A stretch of DNA of 64,000 nucleotides from Nesterenkonia halotolerans. GTDB taxonomy: Bacteria; Actinomycetota; Actinomycetes; Actinomycetales; Micrococcaceae. Of this stretch, positions 1-8,702 are shown one piece after another. Position 1 is the stretch's first letter. Every line of letters starts with the position of its first letter. The notes under the pieces were generated by a model. It ran no database searches and was not told where the DNA came from. It saw nothing but the letters and a program-made list of their open reading frames with translations. The translations under genes were made by a program, and so were the position numbers. The stretch lies in assembly GCF_014874065.1 (NCBI RefSeq), contig NZ_JADBEE010000001.1, forward strand, positions 1,612,001-1,676,000. Reading direction: 5' to 3'.

Positions 1-173
1 GTGCCCGAGGTGAAGGGCACCAGCCCGTTCACCGTCCGGATCAGCGTGGACTTGCCCGCCCCGGAGAGCCCGACGATGGCCACGAACTCGCCCTTGTTGA
101 TCTGCAGATTGACGTTGCTCAGCCCCTTGAAACCATTGGGGTAGACGACGTCGATGTTCTCGAAAGTGATCAT
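1..173 (-). CDS. phnC: Phosphonate/phosphite ABC transporter ATP-binding protein PhnC (partial, N-terminal 57 residues)
   Basis: Only the N-terminus is in the window; the gene runs off the left edge. The translation begins [14 protein letters not shown] and contains a Walker A motif GLSGAGKST near residues 36-44, followed by LIRTVNGL, typical of PhnC-type importer ATPases that energise uptake of phosphonates, phosphite or related phosphate esters. The ATG is at 171-173. It lies 115 nt downstream of the binding-protein gene on the same strand, so both are probably one operon separated by a long hairpin. The substrate cannot be fixed from this fragment. Confidence 0.85.
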   Translation of the reverse strand, partial: MITFENIDVVYPNGFKGLSNVNLQINKGEFVAIVGLSGAGKSTLIRTVNGLVPFTSG

Positions 174-193
174 GGTCTGGTGTCCTAGCCGAG

Positions 194-240
194 TCCGGGT
201 GCGAAGCTCACGCTTCAAGCGTAAGAGCTTCGCACCCGGA
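194..240. repeat. Long nested hairpin between phnD and phnC
   Basis: Perfect 15-bp inverted arms at 194-208 (TCCGGGTGCGAAGCT) and 226-240 enclose a second inverted repeat, ACGCTT (210-215) and AAGCGT (217-222). There is no U-run after the stem on the minus strand, so it looks more like an mRNA-stabilising or differential-expression hairpin between the binding-protein and ATPase cistrons than a full terminator. Confidence 0.6.
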
Positions 241-288
241 CCGCGGACTGATGGAGGACTGTTTCCTCTCAGAAGGGGTTGCTAGAGC

Positions 289-1320
289 TCACTCATCGCC
301 GAAGTCGTTGTAGACCTGGCGTGCGCCGTCGAGCGCCTCCTGATCAGCTTCAACCATGCCCTCGATCTCGTAGACCTCGTCCAGAGCTGCCAGGCCATCT
401 TCGTCCTCTGCCACGGCGAGCCAGGCATCGGTCAGGACCTGCTGCTCTTCTTCGGTGAACTCGTTCGAGACGACGATGCCGTCGTTCGGGATCGGTCCGG
501 CCCAGGCGAAGACGACGACTTCTTCTCCCACATCGGGGTTCTCTGCGACGACGTTCTCGCGAGCGTCGTCGAAGGAGGTGCCGATGGTGGCGCTGCCGTT
601 GTAGACGTTGATCACGGAGTTGTCGTGGCTGCCGGCGAACTGCTCGTCGATGTCACCCTCGCCCGGGGCGAAGCCCAGCAGATCGTTGAGCTGGGTGGCC
701 GGGTAGTAGTAGCCCGAGGCTGAGCCCTGGTCCACGTAGGAGACCGTGGTGCCCTCTTCGATCTGCTCCAGCGCCTCGGTGCCGACGGCACCTGGCTCGG
801 CCTCATCGGTGCCGTTGCAGAAGAGCATGGTGTTGCCCTCGTCGTCGGGAACGTCGACGGGTTCGTCCATGCAGTAGGTGTCCGGGTCGTTGGTGAACCA
901 CTGGGTCACGTAGACCTCTGAGCCGTAGCGCACCGACTGAGTGATCGGCACCGCGTCAGCCTGCTCCTCAGCCTGGATCATGCCCACAGGACCGGACATG
1001 ACGACCTGAGCGTCACCGGTCTGCATGGCGGTGATGGCGCCGAGGTAGTCCTGGGTCTCCTCTGCGCGGACCGGGAATCCGTCGAGGGCGTCGCTGAGCG
1101 CCTCGGCCAGCGGCTCGGCGCTCTCGACGATGTTGTCGACGTCATTGGAGGGGACCAGTGCAATCACGATCTCGTCGACGCTGGAGATCGCCGCCTCGGA
1201 GTCGGTGGTCTCTTCGGCATCGTCGCCGCCGCCGGTCTCTCCCTCATCAGCGACACAGCCGGAGAGGGCGAGCGTCAGCACGCCCGCCAGGGCGAACGTG
1301 GACTTGGTCTTCATACGCAT
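289..1320 (-). CDS. phnD: Phosphate/phosphite/phosphonate ABC transporter substrate-binding lipoprotein (PhnD family)
   Basis: A 343-residue secreted binding protein. The N-terminus has a short basic stretch, a hydrophobic segment and a lipobox LALSGC, so it should be anchored to the outer face of the membrane as a lipoprotein. The mature part matches the PhnD/periplasmic phosphonate-binding fold: AITAMQTGDAQVVMSGPVG near the start and a YVDQGSASGYYYPATQL motif that binds the oxyanion. The ATG at 1318-1320 was chosen because AGAGGA lies 8 nt upstream; an in-frame ATG at 1314 and upstream TTG/ATG codons are alternatives. It precedes phnC; the permease genes must lie outside the window. The 235 bases upstream (1321-1555) have no gene and presumably hold its promoter. 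Confidence 0.88.
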   Translation of the reverse strand: MRMKTKSTFALAGVLTLALSGCVADEGETGGGDDAEETTDSEAAISSVDEIVIALVPSNDVDNIVESAEPLAEALSDALDGFPVRAEETQDYLGAITAMQTGDAQVVMSGPVGMIQAEEQADAVPITQSVRYGSEVYVTQWFTNDPDTYCMDEPVDVPDDEGNTMLFCNGTDEAEPGAVGTEALEQIEEGTTVSYVDQGSASGYYYPATQLNDLLGFAPGEGDIDEQFAGSHDNSVINVYNGSATIGTSFDDARENVVAENPDVGEEVVVFAWAGPIPNDGIVVSNEFTEEEQQVLTDAWLAVAEDEDGLAALDEVYEIEGMVEADQEALDGARQVYNDFGDE

Positions 1321-1555
1321 ATGGAGTTTCCTCTTCATCAAGATGCAAGGGCGACACCGGTCCGGCCCACCGTAGAACTCTCAGTGCTGCGGTACTCGGC
1401 GAGTCACGCCCCAGGTCAGCGCAGTGACGACGCTGACGACGGGCGATTCTGGATTCACTCTAAGGGCCACCTCAGGCCCCCTCCAACCTGCGACGGGGCT
1501 GTTCGACAACCCGTCACACACTGTTAACACACGGTTATCAGCGCTGTGACGCAGA

Positions 1556-2410
1556 TTACACCCTTGCTGCGCTATCGGACCAGGTCAGGATCGCCTGGGC
1601 GGCGCCGTCGAAGCCCTCCACGCGGTGATCGGGCTCCCCCAGCCCCGTGTGGAAGCGGTCGATCAGGACCGTGCCTCCCCCGAGGGACGCGACATGTTCG
1701 AGGTCATTGCGCCAGATGTCCCCCACTGAGAGGACCTCGTGGGGGTGGATCGGCTGCCCGGGCGAGGCTGCCGATCCGGTTCCGGCGGCGGTCCCGGCGG
1801 CCCCGACGGCGCGGGCTCGCTCCAGCGCCTCCGGCATGCCGAAGGGCTTGCGCGCATCATTGATGACCAGATCGAAGGCCTCAGTCAGCCCGAGCGCCTC
1901 CAGCCAGGGCGCGAAGACCTCGGCCGGCGAGTTCGTCACCAGCACGACGACGGCGCACTCAGCGATCTTCGCCACCAGTTCCTTCGCCCCGGAGGGTGCA
2001 TGGACATCGGCCTGCTCGAGCCCATGAGCCAGCAGATCCCTGCGTGCCGCACGGAAGCACTCTCCGGACTCGGCGTCGGTGAGCCCCGCCTGCCGGGCGA
2101 GCAGCTGGACGAGCTGATAGCCGTCCTGCAGCGGCCAGGAGACGGGGTGCGCCTTGGCGTCGTCGTGGGTGGGTTCGGTGCCCACGGTGAGCGGGGTTCC
2201 TGCCGCGTCGTACTGGATCTCGGCGGCGAGCAGGGTGTTCGCCGCGAAGGCGCGGGTCACGATCCCACGGACTGTGGTGCCCTCGAAGTGCCCTGCCAGA
2301 TTCCGGGCCGCCAGCTGAGCGTCCACCTGGTCGGCGTAGAAGAGCACCGGGTCATCACCCAGGCACAGCGTGCCGTCGAAATCGAGCAGGAGCAGCTTCT
2401 CACGCGTCAT
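1556..2410 (-). CDS. HAD-superfamily hydrolase
   Basis: A 284-residue soluble protein with HAD motif I DFDGT at residues 10-14 (nucleophile Asp10, acid/base Asp12), motif II VLVTNSPAEV around the middle (T/S of motif II) and a C-terminal SVGDIWRNDL that supplies the motif III/IV acidic residue. Such proteins hydrolyse small phosphate esters in the cytoplasm; the substrate cannot be told. It ends 235 nt before phnD and follows the DoxX-like gene by 29 nt on the same strand, so it may be co-transcribed with that gene. The Ala/Gly/Pro-rich segment AVGAAGTAAGTGSAASPGQP (about residues 204-223) looks like an insertion in the cap/core linker. Confidence 0.75.
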   Translation of the reverse strand: MTREKLLLLDFDGTLCLGDDPVLFYADQVDAQLAARNLAGHFEGTTVRGIVTRAFAANTLLAAEIQYDAAGTPLTVGTEPTHDDAKAHPVSWPLQDGYQLVQLLARQAGLTDAESGECFRAARRDLLAHGLEQADVHAPSGAKELVAKIAECAVVVLVTNSPAEVFAPWLEALGLTEAFDLVINDARKPFGMPEALERARAVGAAGTAAGTGSAASPGQPIHPHEVLSVGDIWRNDLEHVASLGGGTVLIDRFHTGLGEPDHRVEGFDGAAQAILTWSDSAARV

Positions 2411-2439
2411 GGGGGTCGCTTTCTCGCGGGGTCAGCCTG

Positions 2440-2865
2440 TTACTTGCGGGCCTTCTTGGACTTCTTCGACTTGCCCAGGTCGACCAGTGCGATGGCGATC
2501 GCGGCGAGCCAGGCATCCTTGGCGATCGGTGTGCCGTCCTGCGTGGGGCGAATGCCGTCGTCCTGGGTCATTCCGTCGTTGCGGAAGTACATGCTGAGCA
2601 TGCCGCTGGCGAAGGTGCCCAGCGCCACGCCGGCCACCCGGTTGCTCACGAACGGCGCCAGGAGCGCGGTGCCGAGGGTGATCTCACCCCAGGCCAGAGC
2701 CTTGCCGAACTGCTCGGGGGAAAGCTGCTTGACGGCAGGGACGCCGGTGGCGGCCATTCCCTGCATGCCGGCGTACGTCTCGGCGTCGAGCTTCAGCTTG
2801 CCGATGCCGGCATTGAGGATGAAGGCGCCGGGCACGGCGCGCAGTGCGATTGAGGACAGGTTCAT
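2440..2865 (-). CDS. DoxX-like small membrane protein
   Basis: A 141-residue protein whose start (MNLSSIALRAVPGAF) is set by GGAG six bases before the ATG at 2863-2865; the open frame extends upstream to 2922 but without a ribosome site. It has hydrophobic segments around residues 5-20, 52-72 and 115-130 and a very basic tail (KSKKSKKARK). The pattern AFILNAGIGKLKLD resembles the first helix of DoxX-type proteins, which are small membrane proteins linked to redox stress. Function is not known here. It lies 29 nt upstream of the HAD gene and downstream of the palindromic element at 3014-3088. Confidence 0.55.
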   Translation of the reverse strand: MNLSSIALRAVPGAFILNAGIGKLKLDAETYAGMQGMAATGVPAVKQLSPEQFGKALAWGEITLGTALLAPFVSNRVAGVALGTFASGMLSMYFRNDGMTQDDGIRPTQDGTPIAKDAWLAAIAIALVDLGKSKKSKKARK

Positions 2866-3013
2866 GAGGTTCTCCGAGCTGTGGTGGACGTGCGGCCGTC
2901 CGAGGGGTCGGCCGCGGAACAAGATTTCCCAAGGCTCAACCCTACCGAGACCCGCTCCATTCCCCGGGGAGGGACTGTTGGTAGGGGTGCGTGGTTGAGC
3001 CCCCGCCCCTCCT

Positions 3014-3088
3014 GGAAAAAATCGTAGAGCTGTAGCGAATCGTAGAGCTATAGCTCTACGACAGGCGCATAGCTCTACGATTTTTTCC
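3014..3088. repeat. Palindromic intergenic element, copy 1 (terminator-like)
   Basis: Outer arms 3014-3031 (GGAAAAAATCGTAGAGCT) and 3071-3088 are perfect 18-bp inverted repeats with A6 on one side and T6 on the other, so the hairpin could end transcription on either strand. The interior holds a perfect 22-bp palindrome at 3040-3061 built from TCGTAGAGCTA and its complement. The word TCGTAGAGCT therefore occurs four times, twice per strand. It lies between tetR and the DoxX-like gene and is related to the element at 6796-6856. Confidence 0.75.
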
Positions 3089-3097
3089 CGGGGCGGC

Positions 3098-3673
3098 TCA
3101 CCAGGCGGCGATGAGCTGCTGCGCCGTCGTTCGAGCCTGACTGACCGGATTCACCGGTGCGCCACGCAGCAGGCTGGAGAGCACCCCGTTATAGAGGAGC
3201 AGGAACATCGATGCGCCCGCGTCGGGGTCGGGGCATCCTGCTTCCACCGTGAACTGACGCAGTCGCCGGGTCACCAGCTCCGTGTCCTGGTGAATGAGTT
3301 CGAAGACCGGGTCCTCGCTGTCCGGCTTGGGGGCTGGACGCTCGGAAGCTGTCGCCAGGAAACAGCACCACTGAGTTGCACCCGCGGAGGCCCGGAAGGT
3401 GTCGATGGCGTCGAAGATCGAGAGCAGCCGCGACTGGGGCGAGTCCGCCGCCGTGACGGCTGCGTCCCAGTGTTCGGTCCACTCGGTGAGCCTGCGGTCG
3501 AGAACCTCGCGGAGCAGGTTGTCCTTGGATCCGAAGTGCTTATAGAGCGTCACGATGGAGACGCCGGCGCCGGCCGCGACCCGGTCCACGCCGGTGATGC
3601 TGATGCCCTCTTGGAAGAAGAGGTTCTCTGCAGCGTCGAGCACACGGTCTCTGGTGCGTTGTGGATCTGGCAT
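3098..3673 (-). CDS. TetR-family transcriptional regulator
   Basis: A 191-residue regulator with a clear TetR N-terminal helix-turn-helix: RDRVLDAAENLFFQEGI, then TGVDRVAAGAGVSIVTLYKHF with the usual YKHFGSKDNLL ending near residue 55. The C-terminal ligand-binding half is family-typical but gives no ligand. It is transcribed away from the MFS exporter gene with a 70-nt shared promoter containing two copies of TAACGTTCGTTA-like operator, so it most likely represses both itself and the exporter operon. The ATG at 3671-3673 is the obvious start. The gene ends just before the palindromic element at 3014-3088. Confidence 0.85.
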   Translation of the reverse strand: MPDPQRTRDRVLDAAENLFFQEGISITGVDRVAAGAGVSIVTLYKHFGSKDNLLREVLDRRLTEWTEHWDAAVTAADSPQSRLLSIFDAIDTFRASAGATQWCCFLATASERPAPKPDSEDPVFELIHQDTELVTRRLRQFTVEAGCPDPDAGASMFLLLYNGVLSSLLRGAPVNPVSQARTTAQQLIAAW

Positions 3674-3683
3674 GAAACTAGTA

Positions 3684-3712
3684 TAACGTTCGTTACAGTG
3701 AAACGTTCGTTA
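3684..3712. promoter_or_regulatory. Tandem operator for the TetR regulator
   Basis: TAACGTTCGTTA at 3684-3695 and AAACGTTCGTTA at 3701-3712 are near-identical, each a TAACG-NN-CGTTA palindrome (the second with one change), 17 bp apart. They fill the divergent promoter between tetR (start 3673) and the MFS gene (start 3744). Confidence 0.65.
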
Positions 3713-3743
3713 TACCCCAGACGCCATCTTTCGGAGGCTGCTC

Positions 3744-5042
3744 ATGCTCGACACCCCAGGAACCCAGGCATCCCCCATCGGCGCCGCCAGGACGACCCCG
3801 GCCACAGAGAGCGCGAATCCACCCGCAAGCAGCTCGGGGCTGGGAATCGCTGTGGCGGGGATGCTCTTGATCGCCGCGACCTACGGCATGGCACGCTTCG
3901 GCGTCGGGCTCTTCGCCCCGAGGCTGGCTGCCGAGCGCCCCGAACTGATCGAGGTCCTCGGCTGGGCGGCAGCAGCCCAGTTCATCGCCTACTCGGTGGC
4001 AGCTGTGATCGCCGGACGATTGGCGGACCGACGACCGCGAACGGGGCTGGTCCTCGCAGGGTCCACCGCGACCCTCGGGTCACTCGGAGTGGCCGTCGCC
4101 TCGGAGCCGCTGTTCTTCATCGCCTCTGTGGTCATCGCAGGGATGGGCGGGGGCTTCGCCTCCCCGGCCCTGGTGCCGGTGATCGACGCAATGGTCGCTC
4201 TCCGTGCGAGATCCACTGCTCAATCCATGGTGAACACCGGGACCGGAGTGGGAGTGATCGGGGCAGGTCTGGTGGCGTTTATCGCACCGTCAGTGGGAAT
4301 GGCATGGGTGGTGATGGCGGGCCTGGCGGGAGCCGCTGCCGCGTCGGTGCTGCTTCCACTGCGCGGGCGTACCGAGCTGAGCTCGCCTCGCCGCGAGCCC
4401 GCCACGTCGTCGACATCCTGGGGTGCTGATTCCGGGGCGGGCGCGAGCCTGAACCCCTCCCCCGAGGTCAGAGCCCACGCGTGGCGGCAGATGCTGCTCC
4501 CAGGCAGCGCCGCCGTCGTCGTCGGGTCAGGGTCTGCGCTGCTCTGGACCTTCGGACCGCTGTTGGTCACGGATTCGGGCGCGGTCGCTGCGGATCAGGT
4601 CGGCTGGCTCTGGATCGTCCTGGGGGCGGGCGGACTGTTGGGCACGCTCACCGGGGTGCTCGTGACCCGGGTGGGCGAACCTGTCGGGTGGAGCATCACA
4701 GCCGGCGTGCTCGCGACTGCCAGCGGGGTCCTGGCCTGGGCGCTGCTCGGAGATCACGCTGCTCTCGCCTACGCCAGCATGGCCATCTTCGGTGCGGGGT
4801 ACATGGCGCTGACCGGGGTGTTGATCCTGTGGGCGCGGCGTCTCTGGCCGGATCACGCGGGGGCGGGAACCTCCGTGCTGTTCATCGCCGTGGCGACGGG
4901 ACAGGCGGTGGGCGCGGCTGGGTTCGGGCTGCTCCAGGACACCTGGAGTCCGACGGCGATGGCCGTGCTGGCAGCGAGCCTCTGCCTGGCCGGCGGCGCG
5001 ATGGCTACGATCGGGGGATGGAATCGCCGCGCAGGGAGCTGA
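3744..5042 (+). CDS. MFS transporter, YbfB/YjiJ-like
   Basis: A 432-residue integral membrane protein with about 12 hydrophobic segments after a 38-residue Ser/Pro/Ala-rich N-terminus. The first helix carries YGMARFGVGLFAPRL, close to the signature of YbfB/YjiJ-type major-facilitator exporters; the loop after helix 2 has GRLADRRPRTG, the MFS motif A region. It probably exports a small organic compound sensed by the divergent TetR regulator. GGAGG lies 8 nt before the ATG. A hydrophilic central loop (about residues 208-245) separates the two halves. It heads an operon-like run with the next three genes, the first of which overlaps its 3' end. Confidence 0.82.
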   Translation: MLDTPGTQASPIGAARTTPATESANPPASSSGLGIAVAGMLLIAATYGMARFGVGLFAPRLAAERPELIEVLGWAAAAQFIAYSVAAVIAGRLADRRPRTGLVLAGSTATLGSLGVAVASEPLFFIASVVIAGMGGGFASPALVPVIDAMVALRARSTAQSMVNTGTGVGVIGAGLVAFIAPSVGMAWVVMAGLAGAAAASVLLPLRGRTELSSPRREPATSSTSWGADSGAGASLNPSPEVRAHAWRQMLLPGSAAVVVGSGSALLWTFGPLLVTDSGAVAADQVGWLWIVLGAGGLLGTLTGVLVTRVGEPVGWSITAGVLATASGVLAWALLGDHAALAYASMAIFGAGYMALTGVLILWARRLWPDHAGAGTSVLFIAVATGQAVGAAGFGLLQDTWSPTAMAVLAASLCLAGGAMATIGGWNRRAGS

Positions 5043-5290
5043 TCAGTTGGGTGGCCGCGGTCGCTCTGACCGTAGGCGGCATCGTTACGCTGCTCGTCGT
5101 GCGAAACCTCTCCACCGATTTCGGCTGGGTCGCCACGGCTCCCCTGGCCAGCACCTCCTACATCCCCGGCGCGTACGGGATGACACACGTGTTGAATGCG
5201 AGCGGTGCAGTCGTGCTGGTCCTCGGCCTGGTACTCGCCGGATTCATGGCAGGGATTCGAGTGGGACGAAGGGGTCGCGCAGAACATTGA
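5018..5290 (+). CDS. Small two-helix membrane protein of unknown function
   Basis: A 90-residue ORF that overlaps the end of the MFS gene by 25 nt in another frame, starting ATG at 5018-5020 right after GGGGG. It has hydrophobic stretches at about residues 9-28 (SWVAAVALTVGGIVTLLVV) and 58-80 (SGAVVLVLGLVLAGFMAGI) and a basic C-terminus, so both ends are probably cytoplasmic. No family is recognised. The overlap suggests translational coupling to the exporter. It could be an accessory subunit or unrelated; the protein-like hydrophobic pattern supports that it is real. Confidence 0.55.
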   Translation: MESPRRELISWVAAVALTVGGIVTLLVVRNLSTDFGWVATAPLASTSYIPGAYGMTHVLNASGAVVLVLGLVLAGFMAGIRVGRRGRAEH

Positions 5291-5337
5291 GCCGTCCGGC
5301 CGACTGGTTAGTGGAAGTACTCCGGTAACCTCACGGC

Positions 5338-5922
5338 ATGAATGGACTCCTGCTTCCGGTGATCTCCTGCAGCCTCGATCCGGAGAGCAGAAGCCGGGAC
5401 CTTGCCACGCAGGCCGCAGAACTGCTGAAGTCTGCCGGGCACCATGCGCCGGTCCTCGACCTGCGTGACCACGCTCTTCCGGCCTTCGACAACTCCAGCG
5501 TCTTCGAAACCGAACCCTTTGCCCGACTGCATCGCGCGATTGCAGAAGCAGACGGCATCATTCTCGCCACGCCGATCTACAACTGGGCCCCCTCCGCGGC
5601 CACCAAGAGCCTGATCGAAGCCACCGGGGCAACCGGTGACGATGGGACGTCCGCTGCCTGGTTCGACAAGGTGGTCACGTTCCTCTGCGCCGCGGGTCTG
5701 CCGCAGTCCTACATGGCCACGAGCCAGTTGGCCTCGTCATTGATGCTGGACTTCAAGTGCGTGATCAATCCCTACGTGGGCTACTTCAGCAGCCAAGAGT
5801 GGGACGACGACGGCGGACTGGTCCCCGATCGACAGTCGCGGCTCGAGAAGACCGTCGCGGTCCACGCGGAACTCGCCGCACTGCTCTCACACCGCAGCTA
5901 CAGCTCCAACTGGGAGGTCTGA
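5338..5922 (+). CDS. NADPH-dependent FMN reductase / flavodoxin-fold oxidoreductase
   Basis: A 194-residue cytoplasmic protein of the NADPH-dependent FMN reductase family. It begins with the flavodoxin-like strand GLLLPVISCSLDPESRS, which forms the FMN phosphate loop, and has ADGIILATPIYNWAPSAATKSLIEA, where the PIYN motif contacts the isoalloxazine ring. These enzymes reduce free FMN, quinones or azo/nitro compounds with NAD(P)H. It lies 47 nt after the small membrane protein and its stop overlaps the SDR start (TGATG), so the two oxidoreductases should be made together under the TetR-regulated promoter. The electron acceptor is unknown. Confidence 0.8.
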   Translation: MNGLLLPVISCSLDPESRSRDLATQAAELLKSAGHHAPVLDLRDHALPAFDNSSVFETEPFARLHRAIAEADGIILATPIYNWAPSAATKSLIEATGATGDDGTSAAWFDKVVTFLCAAGLPQSYMATSQLASSLMLDFKCVINPYVGYFSSQEWDDDGGLVPDRQSRLEKTVAVHAELAALLSHRSYSSNWEV

Positions 5923-6755
5923 TGTGGTCCAATGAGCCCATGGAGCAGCCCCGCACCCCTGATCTCTCCCGCGACCCGCTTCCGCTTCGTGGCCGCAACG
6001 TGCTGGTCACCGGTGTCAGTCGCAGGGCGGGCATCGGCTACGCGACGGCATGCCGGATGGCCGCCTATGGCGCCAGCGTCTTCTGCCACCACTACTCCCC
6101 ACATGACCGGGAGCAGCCCTGGGGTGAGGACGACCTCTCGATGGTGCTCGACGGCGTCCGGGGCCACCTGGCGGGAGACGCTCGGCTCGGCGAAGTCCAT
6201 GCCGACCTGTCCGATCCTGAGGGCGCGGAGCATGTGATGGCAGCGGCGATCGCTGAGCTGGGCACCGTCGATGCGCTGGTCTGCAACCAGGCGCTCAACG
6301 GTCGGGACGGAGCACTCGGGGAGCTCACTGCCGCGAAGCTCGATGAGCATTGGGCGGTGAACACCCGGGCCTCGATCCTTCTGGCGCAGGCCTTCCACCA
6401 CCGGCATTCAGGAGAAACCCCGGGGTCGATCATCTTCCTGACCTCGGGACAGACCCTGGGTCCGATGCCTGGCGAGGTGGCCTACGCCGCGACCAAGGCC
6501 GCGCTCGCCGGCATCACTGCGACGCTCTCGGAGCAGCTGATCAGCGACAACATCCGGGTCAACACGGTGAACCCCGGCCCGGTGGACACCGGCTACCTCG
6601 GGCCCGAGGCGTGGAAGCAGATGTCGCACATGTTCCCGCTGGGTCGCTTCGGCGAGCCTGACGATCCCGCGCGGCTGATCGCATGGCTGTGCACCGATGA
6701 GGCCGGCTGGATCACTGAGCAGACCATCAACACCGAGGGTGGATTCCGACGATGA
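5922..6755 (+). CDS. Short-chain dehydrogenase/reductase (SDR)
   Basis: A 277-residue classical SDR. The start ATG at 5922-5924 overlaps the previous stop and has GGGAGGT 4 nt upstream. The Rossmann motif is VLVTGVSRRAGIG (about residues 27-39), the usual NNAG is changed to CNQALN, and the active site is Ser of FLTSGQ with YAATK near residues 188-192. RVNTVNPGPVDTG follows as in FabG-like enzymes. It reduces or oxidises a carbonyl/alcohol with NAD(P)(H); the substrate is unknown. Coupling with the FMN reductase and an exporter under TetR control suggests a detoxification or quinone/carbonyl stress role (inference). Confidence 0.85.
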   Translation: MWSNEPMEQPRTPDLSRDPLPLRGRNVLVTGVSRRAGIGYATACRMAAYGASVFCHHYSPHDREQPWGEDDLSMVLDGVRGHLAGDARLGEVHADLSDPEGAEHVMAAAIAELGTVDALVCNQALNGRDGALGELTAAKLDEHWAVNTRASILLAQAFHHRHSGETPGSIIFLTSGQTLGPMPGEVAYAATKAALAGITATLSEQLISDNIRVNTVNPGPVDTGYLGPEAWKQMSHMFPLGRFGEPDDPARLIAWLCTDEAGWITEQTINTEGGFRR

Positions 6756-6795
6756 GCGGATCACGGAGCGTGAAGACCGACCCCTCGGTCAAATA

Positions 6796-6856
6796 ATCGT
6801 AGAGCTGTGGACTTGTCGTAGTGCTATAGCGATACGACTTGCTAGAGCTCTACGAT
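6796..6856. repeat. Palindromic intergenic element, copy 2 (degenerate)
   Basis: Outer arms ATCGTAGAGCT at 6796-6806 and its complement at 6846-6856 match copy 1 (3014-3088). The centre 6816-6837 (TCGTAGTGCTA then TAGCGATACGA) is a decayed version of the central palindrome. A T5 run follows at 6856-6860. It lies downstream of the SDR gene, so the two copies bracket the tetR-exporter block. Confidence 0.65.
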
Positions 6857-6900
6857 TTTTCCGCGGCGGGGGCGGCCGAGGCCGAGGGTTGGCGGGTCAT

Positions 6901-6952
6901 ACGACGACGGCGGGCGCACCCCTCGCGTGGGAGGTGCGGCCGCCGTCGTCGT
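6901..6952. terminator. Bidirectional terminator between the SDR gene and the aldolase gene
   Basis: Perfect 13-bp arms ACGACGACGGCGG (6901-6913) and CCGCCGTCGTCGT (6940-6952), with a nested GCACC/GGTGC stem inside. It sits between convergent genes. There is no long U-run, which is common for actinobacterial intrinsic terminators. Confidence 0.65.
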
Positions 6953-6978
6953 CGACTTCTGGAGCCGGGCGAACCGAA

Positions 6979-8001
<1,023 letters not shown>

Positions 8002-8385
8002 GTGTGAGCTCCTTTTTGCGTTGAGTCAAAGACGGCAGCGTCTTCGGTGCACTGCCGCCATCCTATCGGTGATGGGTTTCTGTGACAGGGGTCTAGAACT
8101 GTCTTTCGCGGTTTATGGTCAGGGACGCCGCCTCCATGGATGCATTCCTCACTGCTCAGCGAGGAACAGCAGAATCAGTCGCAGGGATCCACCCCTGAGC
8201 GCCGGGAGCTGAAGCGTGCGCAGGATGCACGTCACGAAGCTGGGAGGCCGCGTCCGAGACATCGCCCCCCCCCTGCGGTTCAGTTCAGCATCTCCTCCAC
8301 GACCCATCCGAGTGAGGCTTCGCTCCGAACAGCACTACGACCAAGGCGCCACATCTCGCTGTTGAATCACACGAAGGAGAGCTTC
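8002..8385. promoter_or_regulatory. Divergent intergenic region, aldolase / NRPS cluster
   Basis: These 384 bases must hold the fbaA promoter and RBS (leftward) and the promoter of the NRPS cluster (rightward). No convincing gene and no DtxR/IdeR-type iron box (TTAGGTTAGCCTAACCTAA-like) was seen. Exact promoter elements could not be assigned. Confidence 0.4.
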
Positions 8386-8631
8386 ATGACTACCGAAACC
8401 ACCGCAGATACCACTGCCCCGACTCCTGTTCTCGGCCAGGCACCCTTTCAGGCAACTGCAGCGGCTGCACTGCTTATCCTCGCCGCCATGCTGTTGACGG
8501 TGGGCAACGGAGCGCTGCTGGACTTCGCCACTGCCGGACTCACGCTCATCAATGGCCCCCTGGTCGACGGGCCGCTGCTGGACCTGGGGAACACGCTCAG
8601 CGACCTCCAGATCGGCCAGTTCCAGCAGTAA
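8386..8631 (+). CDS. Small hydrophobic protein at the head of the NRPS cluster
   Basis: An 81-residue ORF with a good ribosome site (GAAGGAGA, 5 nt before the ATG at 8386-8388). The N-terminus is Thr-rich and polar (MTTETTADTTAPTPV), then comes one hydrophobic segment at about residues 24-43 (AAAALLILAAMLLTVGNG) and a tail with repeating GPLVDGPLLDLG-like units ending in QFQQ. No family was recognised. It ends 71 nt before the NRPS start with no visible terminator, so it is probably the first gene of the operon. It might be an accessory or membrane-associated peptide; the function is unknown. Confidence 0.6.
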   Translation: MTTETTADTTAPTPVLGQAPFQATAAAALLILAAMLLTVGNGALLDFATAGLTLINGPLVDGPLLDLGNTLSDLQIGQFQQ

Positions 8632-8702
8632 TACCGCCGCGCGGCGCCGTCCCGGTCACGCGACATCCCTCAGCATTCATCTTCAAAGGAGCACCATCAC
8701 CC

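Noticed and set aside
8002..8385. Iron-responsive (DtxR/IdeR) box before the NRPS cluster
   Set aside because: No TTAGGTTAGCCTAACCTAA-like palindrome was found, so iron control cannot be claimed.
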